Counted from the first letter of the stretch, positions 33,192-43,005 are shown. The stretch: DNA of 64,000 nt from Bacteroidota bacterium (GCA_026391945.1 JAPLDA010000022.1:1-64000); one strand, 5' to 3'. The notes: generated by a model from the letters alone, not told the origin. Numbers and translations are program-made.

Positions 33192-34871
33192 CTATAACTT
33201 GATGAATTTCTGAAAGCGGGAACTGTTTCCGTTTTCAATTTTCAAAAAATAAATTCCCCGTGGCAGTTTTGAAACATCAAGCGTATGCGAATGGCCGTTG
33301 CTGAAAAAAGTTTCCTTGTAAAGCATCGAGCCTAACGAATTGGATAATTCAGCCTGGGTATTTCCATGTAAACGGGAATTGATCACGATGGATTGGTTAG
33401 CAGGATTCGGATAGATCGTGAAAATATTTTCTTCAGTTTCCTGGATGCCGCTGTAGAGGGAATCGTTGGCCAATACAGGAACTGAAACAATCGTTGAAGC
33501 GGGAACATCGGTCTGAAAGTTCAGAAATTCATGCACAGGATTTGAATTGCTGACGAGCAACCTGATGTCGATTCCTAATGCATCACCGGCAGCAATCGTG
33601 GTGTCATTTCCGCCGGACTGAAAACTAAGCACGCCCGGATTCGACATGGAGAATGCTGAAAAATGCACAGGAGTGTTTCCATTGTTTACCACTACATAAT
33701 GAAAAATAGTGGAGGCACTTTGCGGAACAAAACCATACTGAATGGTGTCCTGTGTAAGATCAATGGAAGGTGTTGATGGAGCGGAGGAGTATGCCGAGAT
33801 GGAATGAATGCGATCGATGAACTGCGGGTAGTCAACAAACGGATTCCTGTTGTGCTGGATGAGGTTGATGTCATCGTTTCGCTTCCATTCAACCAGTGAA
33901 GGAGGAAAATTGTGATGCCATGTTCTGAGGATGTTCTCCTGAGAAGTGAAGTAGTTGGAATAATTCTGATAGCGCAGAACAAAATAAATCATGGCTCTTG
34001 CAGTGGCACCTTTTTGCAGGTCGCGCGGTTCAAACATCGAGGAATTTCCTTTCGAACCTCCTGACGTCCATGCCGGGCTGGGAACCATACCAAAAGGTTT
34101 GTTGCTCCTGTAATGATTCGAGGCATCATCCGTCGGGAACAAATGATGCAGATCGGATACCATCGGTTCCTGCGATGAGAATAGGGATTGAGGAAATGTA
34201 TGTTCTGTATTGAAAGTGTCTGCAGTTTGGCAATTGGTGCGGCTGGTATACCCCACAGCAAGGATGCCGGTATAAACTCCTTCCAGTGTATTCTGCGAAG
34301 CACCCTGTCCGTTTACACGTTGATTATCCAGCCACATGAACATGCTGTCGCGCGCGGTTGTTGGGTTGCTGTAGCCAAGCGTATCGTACCCGATTCCTGT
34401 AATGGTGTGAAGCATATTCTTCAGCGGTTCTTCGGCAAGGTTTTCCGTTAAGTCATAATAGGTATTGGAATATTTTCCATGCCCCGTGAGATCCACACTC
34501 ACATACCCGCGCAAGGCATCGTTTTCAATCACGAGTTCGGAGTTATGATCCATGTTGTGAAGAGGAGAAAATTTTATCCAAACGATGTTGGAAGAAGAAG
34601 AAGGTATATTGAAACCGGATGTATTCACGGAAAAAGCAGGACTTCCATAGGTGTCATAGAATCTGATACCGGTGACATTAACGGGATGAGAAAGATTGTT
34701 GTAGATGGTTAATGGCAGGCTGTCGGGTGCATTTTCATAAGCGTTTCCGAAATTCAGATGAGCGTTGCTCACCGTTAGTCCCTGTGCGGAGGAATTTAGT
34801 TGAATAAGTAACAGGCAGGAAATGGTATAAAGTGTCCTTGTTAAACGTATTCTATAGGTTTGACTATTCAT
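33192..34871 (-). CDS. Secreted endonuclease I family protein, T9SS cargo
   Basis: A 559-residue secreted nuclease. The signal ends near NSSAQG; residues ~30-135 resemble a choice-of-anchor D/ASH beta domain (LNFGNAYENAPDSLPLTIYN). Residues ~145-365 form an endonuclease I (Ecl/NucM-like) domain with FNTEHTFPQSLF, SDLHHLFPTDDASNHYRSNKPFG and a C-terminal FEPRDLQKGATARAMIYF. A second anchor-D-like segment and a T9SS type A domain (IYPNPANQSIVI...RGIYFLKI) finish it. It should cut extracellular DNA or RNA for nutrient scavenging. It is convergent with the M4 gene. Confidence 0.92.
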   Translation of the reverse strand: MNSQTYRIRLTRTLYTISCLLLIQLNSSAQGLTVSNAHLNFGNAYENAPDSLPLTIYNNLSHPVNVTGIRFYDTYGSPAFSVNTSGFNIPSSSSNIVWIKFSPLHNMDHNSELVIENDALRGYVSVDLTGHGKYSNTYYDLTENLAEEPLKNMLHTITGIGYDTLGYSNPTTARDSMFMWLDNQRVNGQGASQNTLEGVYTGILAVGYTSRTNCQTADTFNTEHTFPQSLFSSQEPMVSDLHHLFPTDDASNHYRSNKPFGMVPSPAWTSGGSKGNSSMFEPRDLQKGATARAMIYFVLRYQNYSNYFTSQENILRTWHHNFPPSLVEWKRNDDINLIQHNRNPFVDYPQFIDRIHSISAYSSAPSTPSIDLTQDTIQYGFVPQSASTIFHYVVVNNGNTPVHFSAFSMSNPGVLSFQSGGNDTTIAAGDALGIDIRLLVSNSNPVHEFLNFQTDVPASTIVSVPVLANDSLYSGIQETEENIFTIYPNPANQSIVINSRLHGNTQAELSNSLGSMLYKETFFSNGHSHTLDVSKLPRGIYFLKIENGNSSRFQKFIKL

Positions 34872-35040
34872 TTTTCAAAGATAGTGGTTCCCTGCATAAC
34901 TTGACAATAGCAGCATTGGTTTGTTGATCCGTGTTTTTGTAATCCGGTCTGATTGAATGTGTGATTACATATTATCAACGTTGAGTACTGTCATTTTTTT
35001 GAAACGCCATCCGGTCTACTTTTAGGCAAATTTCGAAACC

Positions 35041-36108
35041 ATGAAAAATATTATAGTCACCATCTTAACCGGGTTTATTCTGGCATCCTGCCAGGAGCCG
35101 GCATCACAGAAGGATCAGGCAGCATCTCAGAATACAACATCATCCAATTCAAATGATGATTCACTTTTGCTGAAAGCACAGAATTTTTTTAAAGTCTTGC
35201 CAGTTGTGGCAGAAAAAAATGGACTTATCATTACTCCTGAAAAAATCAGTTTAGGGAAAAGGTTATTCTATGATACGCATCTTTCCAAAACCGGAAAGAA
35301 CAGTTGCAACTCCTGTCATAACCTTTCAACTTATGGTGTGGATAATAAGGCCACATCAACGGGTGATGCAGGAAAAAACGGGGAGCGAAATTCTCCGACG
35401 GTGTTGAATGCTGCTTTGCATGGAATGCAATTCTGGGATGGTCGTGCAAAAGATGTGGAAGAGCAAGCCGGGATGCCGATCCTGAACCCTGTTGAAATGG
35501 CTATTCCACATAAGGATTTTTTAGTGAGCCGGTTAAAAGGAATTGCTGAGTATAAGGAACTTTTCGCAATCGCTTTTCCGGGTGATAAGAATCCTGTTTC
35601 TTATGATCATCTTCAGCAGGCAATCGGTGCTTTTGAACGTACGTTAATGACTCCATCAAGGTTTGATCAATTTCTCCAGGGTGATGTGGCTTCTCTTTCA
35701 GCGGATGAAAAAAGCGGACTCATGATTTTCATGGAAACCGGTTGTACCAATTGTCATAATGGGGCTGTCATAGGAGGAAATATGTTGCAAAAATTCGGAG
35801 TAGCTGAGAATTACAGGACATTTACAGGAAGCAAAACAAATGATGAAGGCTTGAAAAATATAACAAGACAGGAATCAGATAAGGATATTTTTAAAGTGGC
35901 TTCCCTTCGTAATATTGCAAAAACGTTTCCGTATTTTCATGACGGAAGTGTAGCTGAACTGAATGAAGCAGTAAAGGTGATGGCTAAAGTACAACTGAAT
36001 AAAACTCTTTCCGATGATCAGTTAAAGTTGGTGGTCACTTTCTTAAACTCATTGACAGGAGAAGTGCCCTCTGATGCCATGAAAAATCCGATTGCATCTG
36101 TCAACTAA
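35041..36108 (+). CDS. Di-haem cytochrome c peroxidase / MauG family lipoprotein
   Basis: A 355-residue periplasmic di-haem protein. A lipoprotein signal ends LASC (Cys about residue 17), followed by a Ser/Asn-rich linker. Two CxxCH haem sites are CNSCH at residue 89 and CTNCH at 235, with the family segments NGERNSPTVLNAALHGMQFWDGRA and ASLRNIAKTFPYFHDGSV. It is a bacterial cytochrome c peroxidase/MauG-like enzyme, reducing H2O2 or oxidising an unknown substrate; the electron donor is not encoded nearby. Confidence 0.92.
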   Translation: MKNIIVTILTGFILASCQEPASQKDQAASQNTTSSNSNDDSLLLKAQNFFKVLPVVAEKNGLIITPEKISLGKRLFYDTHLSKTGKNSCNSCHNLSTYGVDNKATSTGDAGKNGERNSPTVLNAALHGMQFWDGRAKDVEEQAGMPILNPVEMAIPHKDFLVSRLKGIAEYKELFAIAFPGDKNPVSYDHLQQAIGAFERTLMTPSRFDQFLQGDVASLSADEKSGLMIFMETGCTNCHNGAVIGGNMLQKFGVAENYRTFTGSKTNDEGLKNITRQESDKDIFKVASLRNIAKTFPYFHDGSVAELNEAVKVMAKVQLNKTLSDDQLKLVVTFLNSLTGEVPSDAMKNPIASVN

Positions 36109-36170
36109 TGGAAGTGATGGAACTGGTTTTGCAGAAGGTCTGATTTCCTGTACCAGCTATAGCTTTGATG

Positions 36171-36890
36171 TTACCAGCCACTTGCCAGCACATCAGCAAG
36201 ATGCATGACCTTCATTTGCTTGCTGTTTTTATTCATGTAACTCTCCAGGTGCATGAGGCAGGAAAGATCGGTGGAGATAAGAAAATCCGCTTGTGTGGCT
36301 TCGGCATTTTTTATTTTCTGTTCCGCCATTCCCACGGCAATGGGTTCGTACTTCACCGAAAAAGTTCCGCCGAACCCGCAGCAGGTTTCCACATCCTGCA
36401 TCTCCCGTAATTCAAGTCCTTTTACTTTGCTCAGCAATTTTCTCGGACCGGCTTTGATATTCAGTTCTCTCAACGCAGCACATGAATCATGGTACGTGGC
36501 CACACCTTCCAGGCTGGCGCCGACATCCGTTACATTTAAAACATTCACAAGAAAATCACTGAACTCAATGATGTTTTTCTGAACTACTTTATACTCGTTA
36601 TGCAAAACAGAATTGTGAAACATTTCCGGGTAATAATTTTTTACCATGCCTGCACAGGAAGCAGAAGGGGAAACAATGTAACGGTCGTTCGGAAAATCAC
36701 GGATGAATTTTTCACCTACTTCCTTGCTCTGGTCCCAGAAACCCGCATTGAAGGCCGGCTGCCCGCAGCAGGTTTGTTCCGGGTTGTAATTCACCCCGAC
36801 ACCGAGGCGTTCCAGGACTTTCACCATGTTCATGGCAGCATCCGGGTACATCTGGTCAACGAAACAGGGGATGAAAATGTCGACGATCAT
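36171..36890 (-). CDS. (Fe-S)-binding CCG-domain protein, LutA/YkgE-like
   Basis: A 239-residue protein with two Cys-rich CCG domains (TCCGQPAFN near residue 41 and TCCGFGGTFS near 171, plus isolated Cys in IPCFVDQMYPD, SASCAGMV, HDSCAAL and DLSCLMHL). It matches the LutA/YkgE subunit of L-lactate utilisation complexes, where LutA works with LutB and LutC. Neither partner is adjacent here. It is therefore annotated by family only; the substrate is not certain. Confidence 0.88.
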   Translation of the reverse strand: MIVDIFIPCFVDQMYPDAAMNMVKVLERLGVGVNYNPEQTCCGQPAFNAGFWDQSKEVGEKFIRDFPNDRYIVSPSASCAGMVKNYYPEMFHNSVLHNEYKVVQKNIIEFSDFLVNVLNVTDVGASLEGVATYHDSCAALRELNIKAGPRKLLSKVKGLELREMQDVETCCGFGGTFSVKYEPIAVGMAEQKIKNAEATQADFLISTDLSCLMHLESYMNKNSKQMKVMHLADVLASGW

Positions 36891-36892
36891 TT

Positions 36893-36945
36893 GCTAATTT
36901 GAAAATGTGATGATTTGAAAATGTGCAAATGTGAAGAAGGAGGAT
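36893..36945. repeat. Short word repeat between lutA-like and MFS genes
   Basis: TTTGCTAATTTGAAAATGTGATGATTTGAAAATG and TGCAAATGTG repeat the same A/T-rich words seen at the M1 peptidase 5' end (27842-28075). It fills most of the 78-bp gap. Confidence 0.5.
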
Positions 36946-36968
36946 TTGATAAAATCATATATCCGCAT

Positions 36969-38366
36969 TTAAGCATCTTCCGGTTTGCGCATTGAATTAC
37001 CAACGCGAAGTAACAAAAAGATACCGATAAGGAAAAAACTGCCAAGCATTAAAATAGAGTTTCGCATGCTGCCGGTTAGTTCGTTGATAAATCCGAAAGC
37101 AAATGTGCCGAGTACAGTTCCGGTTTTGTCACATACATCATAGAAGCTGAAGTAAGAAGCGTGGTCAATGGTTTCCGGCAGCAGTTTGGAATACGTGGAT
37201 CTTGACAGCGATTGCAAACCTCCCATCACAAGACCGACAATTACCGCAATCAATATAAACATCGCCTGTTCATCTACGCCGAATCTTTTATCATCGAAAT
37301 ACGCGCATATGGCAACCAGGATCCAGATAAAAATTGAAATGGTGAGTGCCCGGATGTTTCCAAATCTTTTTGACAGGGATGAAAAAAGATAAGCGCCGCC
37401 AATCGCAACAAACTGGATGATCAGGATCACCATGATCAACACAGAAGTTTTCAGTTTCAGCTCGCTGTTGCCGAACAAGGCCGCAACATACATCACCGTT
37501 TGCGCTCCCATGTTATAAAAGAAAAATGAAAGCAGGAACCTCGTGAGTTTTGAATTCTGTTGCAACTCAAACCATACTTTTTTCAATTCAAGATAGCCGT
37601 TGAAAATATACCGGCCATGTGGTTTGACGTTGTACACGTTATTGGGCAAATAGGCAAACGTATATTGGGCAAATGAAAACCACCAGATCCCGACCGAGAG
37701 AAATGAGATTCTCGAAGCCGGTCCTGAATAAAAGTCTTTCGCCATTTGGGCGGCGGATTCATGCGTCAGGGACGGAGTGGCAACCATCAGTTCATTTATT
37801 TTTCCTGTCACATCAAAAAATAATTGCGGAAACTGGATCATCACCAGGTTGAAGATGAGCAGGAGAGAACTTCCTATGTAACCCATGGCAAAACCTTTGG
37901 CGCTTACTCTGTCCTGGTCGACGGGTTCTGCAATTTCAGGAAGGAAGGCATTGTAGAAAACGATGCTGCCTGCGTAACCGATTGCCGCGAACATGGCGCC
38001 GAAAACACCAACAGCGATGGAGCCGGTTCCCTTGAAGAAAAATAGCGATGCGCACGATATGGCTCCAAGCGTGCTGAAGAAGTACATGAATTTTTTCTTG
38101 TTCCCGCTGTAATCGGCGATGGAAGAAAGCAACGGGTTGATTGCGGCAATCACTAAAAATGCAAGGGAGATGGCATACGTCTGCAGCGAATCCGCATTGA
38201 ATGTTCGTCCCAGGAAGAGAACGTTCCTGGAACCATTTGATGTGGTTACGGCAGTAAAATAAATCGGGAAAATAGCGGAAGTAATGGTGAGTGAGTAAGC
38301 GGAATTCGCCCAATCATACATGGCCCACGCATTGATGACTTTTTTATTTCCCTTGATGATCATCAA
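36969..38366 (-). CDS. MFS transporter, Atg22/UMF1-like
   Basis: A 465-residue major facilitator with about 12 membrane segments. The opening NKKVINAWAMYDWANSAYSLTITSAIFPIYF and the loop SLSRSTYSKLLPETIDHASYFSFYDVCDKTGTVLG are characteristic of the UMF1 family (Atg22-like). The yeast homologue exports amino acids from the vacuole; the bacterial substrate is unknown. It is transcribed in the same direction as the downstream LutA-like gene, with word repeats between them. Confidence 0.88.
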   Translation of the reverse strand: MMIIKGNKKVINAWAMYDWANSAYSLTITSAIFPIYFTAVTTSNGSRNVLFLGRTFNADSLQTYAISLAFLVIAAINPLLSSIADYSGNKKKFMYFFSTLGAISCASLFFFKGTGSIAVGVFGAMFAAIGYAGSIVFYNAFLPEIAEPVDQDRVSAKGFAMGYIGSSLLLIFNLVMIQFPQLFFDVTGKINELMVATPSLTHESAAQMAKDFYSGPASRISFLSVGIWWFSFAQYTFAYLPNNVYNVKPHGRYIFNGYLELKKVWFELQQNSKLTRFLLSFFFYNMGAQTVMYVAALFGNSELKLKTSVLIMVILIIQFVAIGGAYLFSSLSKRFGNIRALTISIFIWILVAICAYFDDKRFGVDEQAMFILIAVIVGLVMGGLQSLSRSTYSKLLPETIDHASYFSFYDVCDKTGTVLGTFAFGFINELTGSMRNSILMLGSFFLIGIFLLLRVGNSMRKPEDA

Positions 38367-38448
38367 AAAATTTCCTGCTTACGGAATGAGATGTCATTCC
38401 AAGCGGCAAGGCAAGTATAAAGAATTTGAATGAATTATTCTGATCCTG

Positions 38449-39501
38449 TTAACTTTTGAAACGGAAATTTTGGATGGTGTCAACAAGGCACTTTACGTTG
38501 TCCTTTTCGATATCGGGATAAAGTCCGTGGCCGAGGTTGGCAATGTGTTTAAGTGGCCCAAATTCACGCAGCATTTTTTCTGCTTCCTTTTTGATCGTCG
38601 GAAGATCAGCATACAACAGGCAGGGATCCATGTTTCCCTGGAGTGTCTTGCTTGTCCCGATCAGTTTCCTGGATTCTGTAATGTCCATGTTCCAGTCGAG
38701 GCCGATGGCATCGCAATTGAGTTTTCCCATTTCTTCGCGAGCGAAGAATGCACCTTTGGCAAAAACGATGATGGGTTTCTTCCCGGTGGTTTCTTTTTTT
38801 GCTTTCAATGCATCGCAGATTTTTGCAATGTACCGGAGTGAAAATTCATTGTACTGTTCAGGAGAAAGTATCCCGGCCCATGAATCGAAAATTTGTACAA
38901 GGTCAGCTCCGGCATTCATCTGTCCTTCCAGGTAGTGGATGGTGCTTTGTGTTATTTTTTCAAGAAGCTGATGCGCTAAATGAGGTTGGGTGTAAAGGAA
39001 TTTTTTTGCTTTCGAAAAGGTCTTGCTTCCATGTCCTTCCACCATGTAAGAAAAGATGGTCCATGGAGCACCGGCAAAACCAATGAGTGGCACTCTTCCG
39101 TTCAACTCTTTTTTTGTGAGTTTGATGGCATCGATCACGTAGTGAAGGTCACCGGCGTCAGCAGTATGCAAATTCCTGATGTCCTCTTCGGTGGCAACTG
39201 TTTTTTCAAACCAGGGTCCGCGGCTTTCAATCATATCATAGGGAAGTCCCATCGCTTCCGGGATCACGAGGATGTCAGAGAAAATAATGGCAGCATCCAC
39301 TCCGAGAATATCCACCGGCTGTATGGTTACTTCCGTTGCCAGCTCAGGAGTTTTTATCATGTTGATAAAACTTCCCGCTTGTTTTCTCACTTCGCGGTAT
39401 TCCGGCAATACGCGCCCGGCTTGCCGCATCAGCCATACCGGTGTACGCTCCACTTGTTCTCCGCGGGCTGCGCGGATGATCAGGTCATTTTTCAGATTCA
39501 T
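38449..39501 (-). CDS. hemE: Uroporphyrinogen decarboxylase
   Basis: A 350-residue HemE, which decarboxylates uroporphyrinogen III to coproporphyrinogen III in haem synthesis. Signatures are [17 protein letters not shown] (about residues 21-37, with the catalytic-site Arg), the [13 protein letters not shown] region with the active-site Asp/Tyr neighbourhood, and GLDWNMDI...LQGNMDP near the C-terminus. Length is normal. It is the only haem-biosynthesis gene in the window. No partner of the pathway is adjacent; the gene runs in the same direction as the MFS gene 83 bases downstream. Confidence 0.96.
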   Translation of the reverse strand: MNLKNDLIIRAARGEQVERTPVWLMRQAGRVLPEYREVRKQAGSFINMIKTPELATEVTIQPVDILGVDAAIIFSDILVIPEAMGLPYDMIESRGPWFEKTVATEEDIRNLHTADAGDLHYVIDAIKLTKKELNGRVPLIGFAGAPWTIFSYMVEGHGSKTFSKAKKFLYTQPHLAHQLLEKITQSTIHYLEGQMNAGADLVQIFDSWAGILSPEQYNEFSLRYIAKICDALKAKKETTGKKPIIVFAKGAFFAREEMGKLNCDAIGLDWNMDITESRKLIGTSKTLQGNMDPCLLYADLPTIKKEAEKMLREFGPLKHIANLGHGLYPDIEKDNVKCLVDTIQNFRFKS

Positions 39502-39552
39502 GGTGCGAAGGTAGGATGTAAATTGTAAATTCTTTATGGATGATTGAATATT

Positions 39553-39673
39553 TTATACCGATACGGTATCTGTAATAGCCCAATACGCCTATCGGCTTTT
39601 GGACTATAACAGCTACTCTATCGGCATCATACCGCCACCAAGGCGAATGGATTAATAATGAGTAATGGTATTA
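39553..39673 (+). repeat. Interspersed repeat A, second full copy (reverse orientation)
   Basis: About 121 bp matching 16957-17082 on the opposite strand: CCGATACGGTATCTGTAATAG, the hairpin, then GCCACCAAGGCGAATGG and TAATGAGTAATGGTATTA. The inner stem has two differences relative to the first copy (GTTATAG against GTAATAG and TTGGGC against TTGGAC) that are not compensated, so the hairpin is slightly decayed. The repeat ends inside the region just upstream of the GNAT gene. Confidence 0.8.
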
Positions 39674-39678
39674 AAAGC

Positions 39679-39686
39679 TAAATTTG
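39679..39686 (+). promoter_or_regulatory. -7 element for the GNAT gene
   Basis: TAAATTTG (39679-39686) matches TAnnTTTG, nine bases before ATG 39695. The position where a -33 element would lie is inside the end of repeat A, so the repeat could affect this promoter. Confidence 0.4.
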
Positions 39687-39694
39687 TTGGCTCT

Positions 39695-40123
39695 ATGATT
39701 AAAGTCATTTCATTTTTGTTCTCCGATAAAGCGCATGCCGCTCTTGCCTCTGAAATCAGGAGGAACGTGTTCGTGGAAGAACAACGCGTTTCACCCGATG
39801 AAGAATATGATGAGCATGAAAACGAGAGCACTCATTACCTCGTTTACCTCGATGACAAAGCGATCGGAACCGCGCGATGGAGAAAAACGGAAAAGGGAAT
39901 CAAGCTCGAACGCTTTGCTGTTTTAAAAGAACACAGGAATTCCGGTGCCGGATCAGCAGTGCTGACAAAAGTTCTGAGTGATGTCATTCCTTTGAATGAA
40001 AAAATCTATCTCCATTCCCAGGTTGCTGCTCTGAATTTTTACCTGAAGGCGGGCTTCGTTACCGAAGGCGATGAATTTGTTGAAGCCAACATCCGCCATT
40101 ATAAAATGACATGGAAGAAATGA
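39695..40123 (+). CDS. GNAT family N-acetyltransferase
   Basis: A 142-residue GNAT acetyltransferase. It has the typical start (RRNVFVEEQRVSPDEEYDEHE), strand AIGTARWRK, motif A (RFAVLKEHRNSGAGSAVLTKVL, with the pyrophosphate-binding HRNSGAGS) and a final LHSQVAALNFYLKAGF. ATG 39695 is chosen because an earlier in-frame ATG at 39665 is part of repeat A. The substrate is unknown; its sequence resembles the ElaA-type subgroup. It converges on the BamA-like gene. Confidence 0.85.
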   Translation: MIKVISFLFSDKAHAALASEIRRNVFVEEQRVSPDEEYDEHENESTHYLVYLDDKAIGTARWRKTEKGIKLERFAVLKEHRNSGAGSAVLTKVLSDVIPLNEKIYLHSQVAALNFYLKAGFVTEGDEFVEANIRHYKMTWKK

Positions 40124-40129
40124 TTTTTC

Positions 40130-40159
40130 ACCGGTAGAAATTCAACCGGTACTTTTTTT
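40130..40159. terminator. Possible terminator between GNAT and BamA-like genes
   Basis: Two ACCGGT hexamers (40130-40135 and 40145-40150) can pair across nine bases, followed by a T-run. The stem is short, so this is a weak call; it lies between convergent stop codons. Confidence 0.4.
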
Positions 40160-40177
40160 CTCTCAGGTTTTCATGGT

Positions 40178-41980
40178 TCAGAAATAATTGAGAATCCCGA
40201 AATGTATTTTCCCGTTCCGGAAATAAACAGGGTTGTCGAACTCCTTGCCCAAAGCATAACTCACACTCATGATGCCGAGTTTTGTTTCGAAGGTGATCCC
40301 GCTGCCGAAACCATAAGGAGTGTCATGGATATTCCTGTTCCGGCTTTTGTTTTCATAATAGGATTCATTGAAAAAAGCAAAGAGATAAGAGTTCTGTTCG
40401 AGGAGGTAACGGTATTCTATTTTTCCAACGGTAAACAGGGATGCTAACAGGCTCTCTTCATCAAAACCACGCAGCGTTTTCAATCCTCCGAACCGGTAAA
40501 GTTCATTCACAAAAATATCAGGACTGTTTAACAAGGCTCCGGATATTCCGAAATCAATGACGTGCCTGTTCTGAACCGGAATAAAATAATCGAACTTCAG
40601 TTGTGCATGATACTCCGTTGTCGTTAACCTGATGGATGAATAAAGATCAGGGTTGATGTGCCTGTTTTTGCTGATGGTCCGGGTTCCTGTGCTACCGGTG
40701 GTTTCCAATGAAAATCCGGTTCTTGGATTCAGCCTGTAATCCAGTTTCTCATAATGAAAACTCAAACCGTAGGATGTGCTGCTCACATCAGCATAATCTG
40801 GCAGCACGGTTGCATATTGCAAACCAAATGTCGACTCCAGCGTACTTTGTTTTACATGGATGAATCCTTTGATGTAATTGTTTCCCGTAAACTGGAATTG
40901 AATTCCAATATCCTTTGCCACATCCACATACGTTGTATCTTTTTTGAACAACGCAAGCCCGGCATCGAGGCCGAAAGGAGTGTTCATCAAAAACGGGTAA
41001 AGAAAATGCAGCTTCAGGTCTTGTGTCTGCACCGGGAGTTGTTTCCAGTTCAGTTCCATCACTTCACCTCGGGCAAGAGCGTTTTGTAATTTGAGGTGAG
41101 CCTCTCCAGTCAGCGAATATTTTCCGGGGTTTTGAATATCGGGCATCAATCCAATCACTCCATCGAACTGGCTGGCTTTTTTATTCTCAAGATAAATTTC
41201 CAGTTTGGTTTCTTTTTCTGTGAAGAGAACCCGTTCAGGACTGCTTTGTTTCACAAAGGGAAGTTCACGAATCCGGCTCGGAATTTTTGTAATCATCGCT
41301 TCATTATAAACGGAACCGGGTTTAATCCCAATGTAATGATACATGTAAACCGGGGCGATCGTGGCACTTCCCTTCACCACTACGCTGTCGAACCGGATGA
41401 ATTTGTTTTTGACCAGGTTGAGTTTTGCAGAAATAGCAGAACCTGAAAACGTGATACTGTCGAGTTTGACGGAAGCAAATGGATAACCCGCATTTTGGCA
41501 ATTGACAAGAATTTTTTCTTCGAGTTTCCGAACCTGGACGTCACTGAAAGTTTTTCCCTCATACAACTTTTGCCTGAACCCGCTGCCGGTAAGTAAACTT
41601 TCATCCACGTTGCCTTTGGTGAGCACCATCCATTCGTATCGGTTGCCGAGAAATAACCTGGCATGGCATGAAACGGAATCGTATTTCACATCATCGAAAC
41701 CGGCAGCAAGAAATCCGTTGTTATGAAGTTTCAACAGGATGGATTGCAATTCAGCGTTGCAGGCATTCGAATCACTGAACGTTTTATTGCTTTCAATTTG
41801 TTTTTGAATATCCATAAAACCGGAATGGTGAATGCTGTCGGTCAACTGGATTTTAATCGCCATTTTCTTTTGAGTAAAACCAATGGATGGAAATGAAAAG
41901 GCACCGGTGAAGGATGACAACGCCAGTAAAAGGAATAACCCGCTTTTATTTTTTTTCACAGTCAACGAATAACGTTTCAT
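40178..41980 (-). CDS. BamA/TamA-like outer-membrane protein (POTRA + barrel)
   Basis: A 600-residue Omp85-superfamily protein. Residues ~40-270 contain POTRA-like repeats (GNVDESLLTGSGFRQ..., VVKGSATIAPVYMYHYIGIKPGSVYNEAMITKI), and the remainder forms a 16-stranded barrel candidate with a FGGLKTLRGFDEESL segment resembling the conserved VRGF/RGF motif, and FGSGITFETKLGIMSVSYALG near the end. It should help insert or translocate proteins across the outer membrane. It lacks the lipobox of some Bacteroidota versions. It ends nine bases after ung on the same strand, so they form an operon. Confidence 0.85.
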   Translation of the reverse strand: MKRYSLTVKKNKSGLFLLLALSSFTGAFSFPSIGFTQKKMAIKIQLTDSIHHSGFMDIQKQIESNKTFSDSNACNAELQSILLKLHNNGFLAAGFDDVKYDSVSCHARLFLGNRYEWMVLTKGNVDESLLTGSGFRQKLYEGKTFSDVQVRKLEEKILVNCQNAGYPFASVKLDSITFSGSAISAKLNLVKNKFIRFDSVVVKGSATIAPVYMYHYIGIKPGSVYNEAMITKIPSRIRELPFVKQSSPERVLFTEKETKLEIYLENKKASQFDGVIGLMPDIQNPGKYSLTGEAHLKLQNALARGEVMELNWKQLPVQTQDLKLHFLYPFLMNTPFGLDAGLALFKKDTTYVDVAKDIGIQFQFTGNNYIKGFIHVKQSTLESTFGLQYATVLPDYADVSSTSYGLSFHYEKLDYRLNPRTGFSLETTGSTGTRTISKNRHINPDLYSSIRLTTTEYHAQLKFDYFIPVQNRHVIDFGISGALLNSPDIFVNELYRFGGLKTLRGFDEESLLASLFTVGKIEYRYLLEQNSYLFAFFNESYYENKSRNRNIHDTPYGFGSGITFETKLGIMSVSYALGKEFDNPVYFRNGKIHFGILNYF

Positions 41981-41988
41981 GGATTATT

Positions 41989-42672
41989 TTATTCCAGGGC
42001 CCAGTCAATCGGTTCCATGCCTTGCTTTTTCAATAACTCATTGGTCTTTGAAAAATGTTTGCATCCGAAAAATCCCCTGTCGGCAGAAAACGGTGACGGA
42101 TGCGGCGCCTGGAGAATAAAGTGTTTCGATGAATCGACCAATGGTTCTTTTGCCTGCGCATATCTTCCCCATAAAAGAAAAACGACGCCTTTTTTTTCAG
42201 CCGAAATTTTCCGGATCACAGTATCCGTAAACTGTTCCCATCCTTTTCCCTGGTGAGAGCCGGCTGTATTTGCCTGTACCGTGAGGGTGGCATTCAATAG
42301 CAGCACCCCCTGTTCAGCCCACTTTTCAAGATTGCCTTTTTTAGGGATGGGAATACCGAGGTCTGATTTCAGTTCTTTAAAAATGTTACCGAGCGATGGC
42401 GGTGGCGGCATTCCTTCGGGGACAGAAAAGGATAGTCCGTGCGCCTGTCCTGTTCCATGGTAAGGATCCTGGCCGAGGATCACCACTTTTACTTTTTCGA
42501 AAGGGGTGAAGTCGAAGGCGGAAAAAATTTTATTCCCCGGAGGATAAATCAATTTTCCTTTTTTCTTTTCTCCTTTCAGAAAAGATTTCAGTTCTGCGAA
42601 ATAAGGCGATGCGAATTCATCAGCGAGATGTTCCTTCCAGCTGGCTTCAATTACAGGATTTACTTCTGCCAT
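41989..42672 (-). CDS. ung: Uracil-DNA glycosylase, family 1
   Basis: A 227-residue UNG. The catalytic water-activating motif GQDPYHG (about residue 66, with the Asp), the uracil-binding PSLGNIFKELKSD region, the LLLNATLTVQ strand and the DNA-intercalating HPSPFSADRGFFG loop are all present. It removes uracil from DNA for base-excision repair. The downstream gene on the same strand is the BamA-like protein. No lipoprotein or signal features are present. Confidence 0.97.
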   Translation of the reverse strand: MAEVNPVIEASWKEHLADEFASPYFAELKSFLKGEKKKGKLIYPPGNKIFSAFDFTPFEKVKVVILGQDPYHGTGQAHGLSFSVPEGMPPPPSLGNIFKELKSDLGIPIPKKGNLEKWAEQGVLLLNATLTVQANTAGSHQGKGWEQFTDTVIRKISAEKKGVVFLLWGRYAQAKEPLVDSSKHFILQAPHPSPFSADRGFFGCKHFSKTNELLKKQGMEPIDWALE

Positions 42673-42850
42673 GGCGTGAAATTAATCATACGATTTTAAT
42701 GGATGACCATTTGAGATCCTGTTCAGGTAAAAAATGTTCGAACATCCGTATCGGTCGGTTTGTTGAAAACTTATTCCTTGCAGAATCAAACAATATTGTA
42801 GTTTTGCAAGGCTTTTTAAGAAATTAAAAACATTTCCTGAAAAGATTCGT

Positions 42851-42858
42851 TAACTTTA
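42851..42858 (+). promoter_or_regulatory. -7 element for the short lipoprotein gene
   Basis: TAACTTTA at 42851-42858, one base from consensus, 22 bases before ATG 42880. Compare the arrangement at 7469 for the other short lipoprotein. Confidence 0.35.
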
Positions 42859-42879
42859 GAAATCAATTCCTGAAAAGAA

Positions 42880-43005
42880 ATGAAAAAGATCCTGAGCTTC
42901 GTTGCTTTGATGGCTGTTGTTGCAATAACAGTCAGTTCGTGTAAAACACATGAGAAATGCCCGGCTTACGGCCTGGCAAAAACTCAGAAAACAGCGAGGG
43001 GATAA
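42880..43005 (+). CDS. Very short lipoprotein (41 aa)
   Basis: ATG 42880 to TAA gives a 41-residue protein with signal MKKILSFVALMAVVAITVSSC (lipobox VSSC, Cys 21). The mature peptide of 21 residues contains the KCPAYG motif. Many Bacteroidota have single-copy short lipoproteins of this kind of unknown function. It lies alone, divergent from ung and followed by repeat DNA. Compare the 47-residue lipoprotein at 7494, which also has a Cys-Pro in its mature part. Confidence 0.65.
   Translation: MKKILSFVALMAVVAITVSSCKTHEKCPAYGLAKTQKTARG

Noticed and set aside
39665-39694. Upstream in-frame ATG for the GNAT gene
   Set aside because: It lies inside the end of repeat A and upstream of a -7 element, so the ATG at 39695 is preferred.
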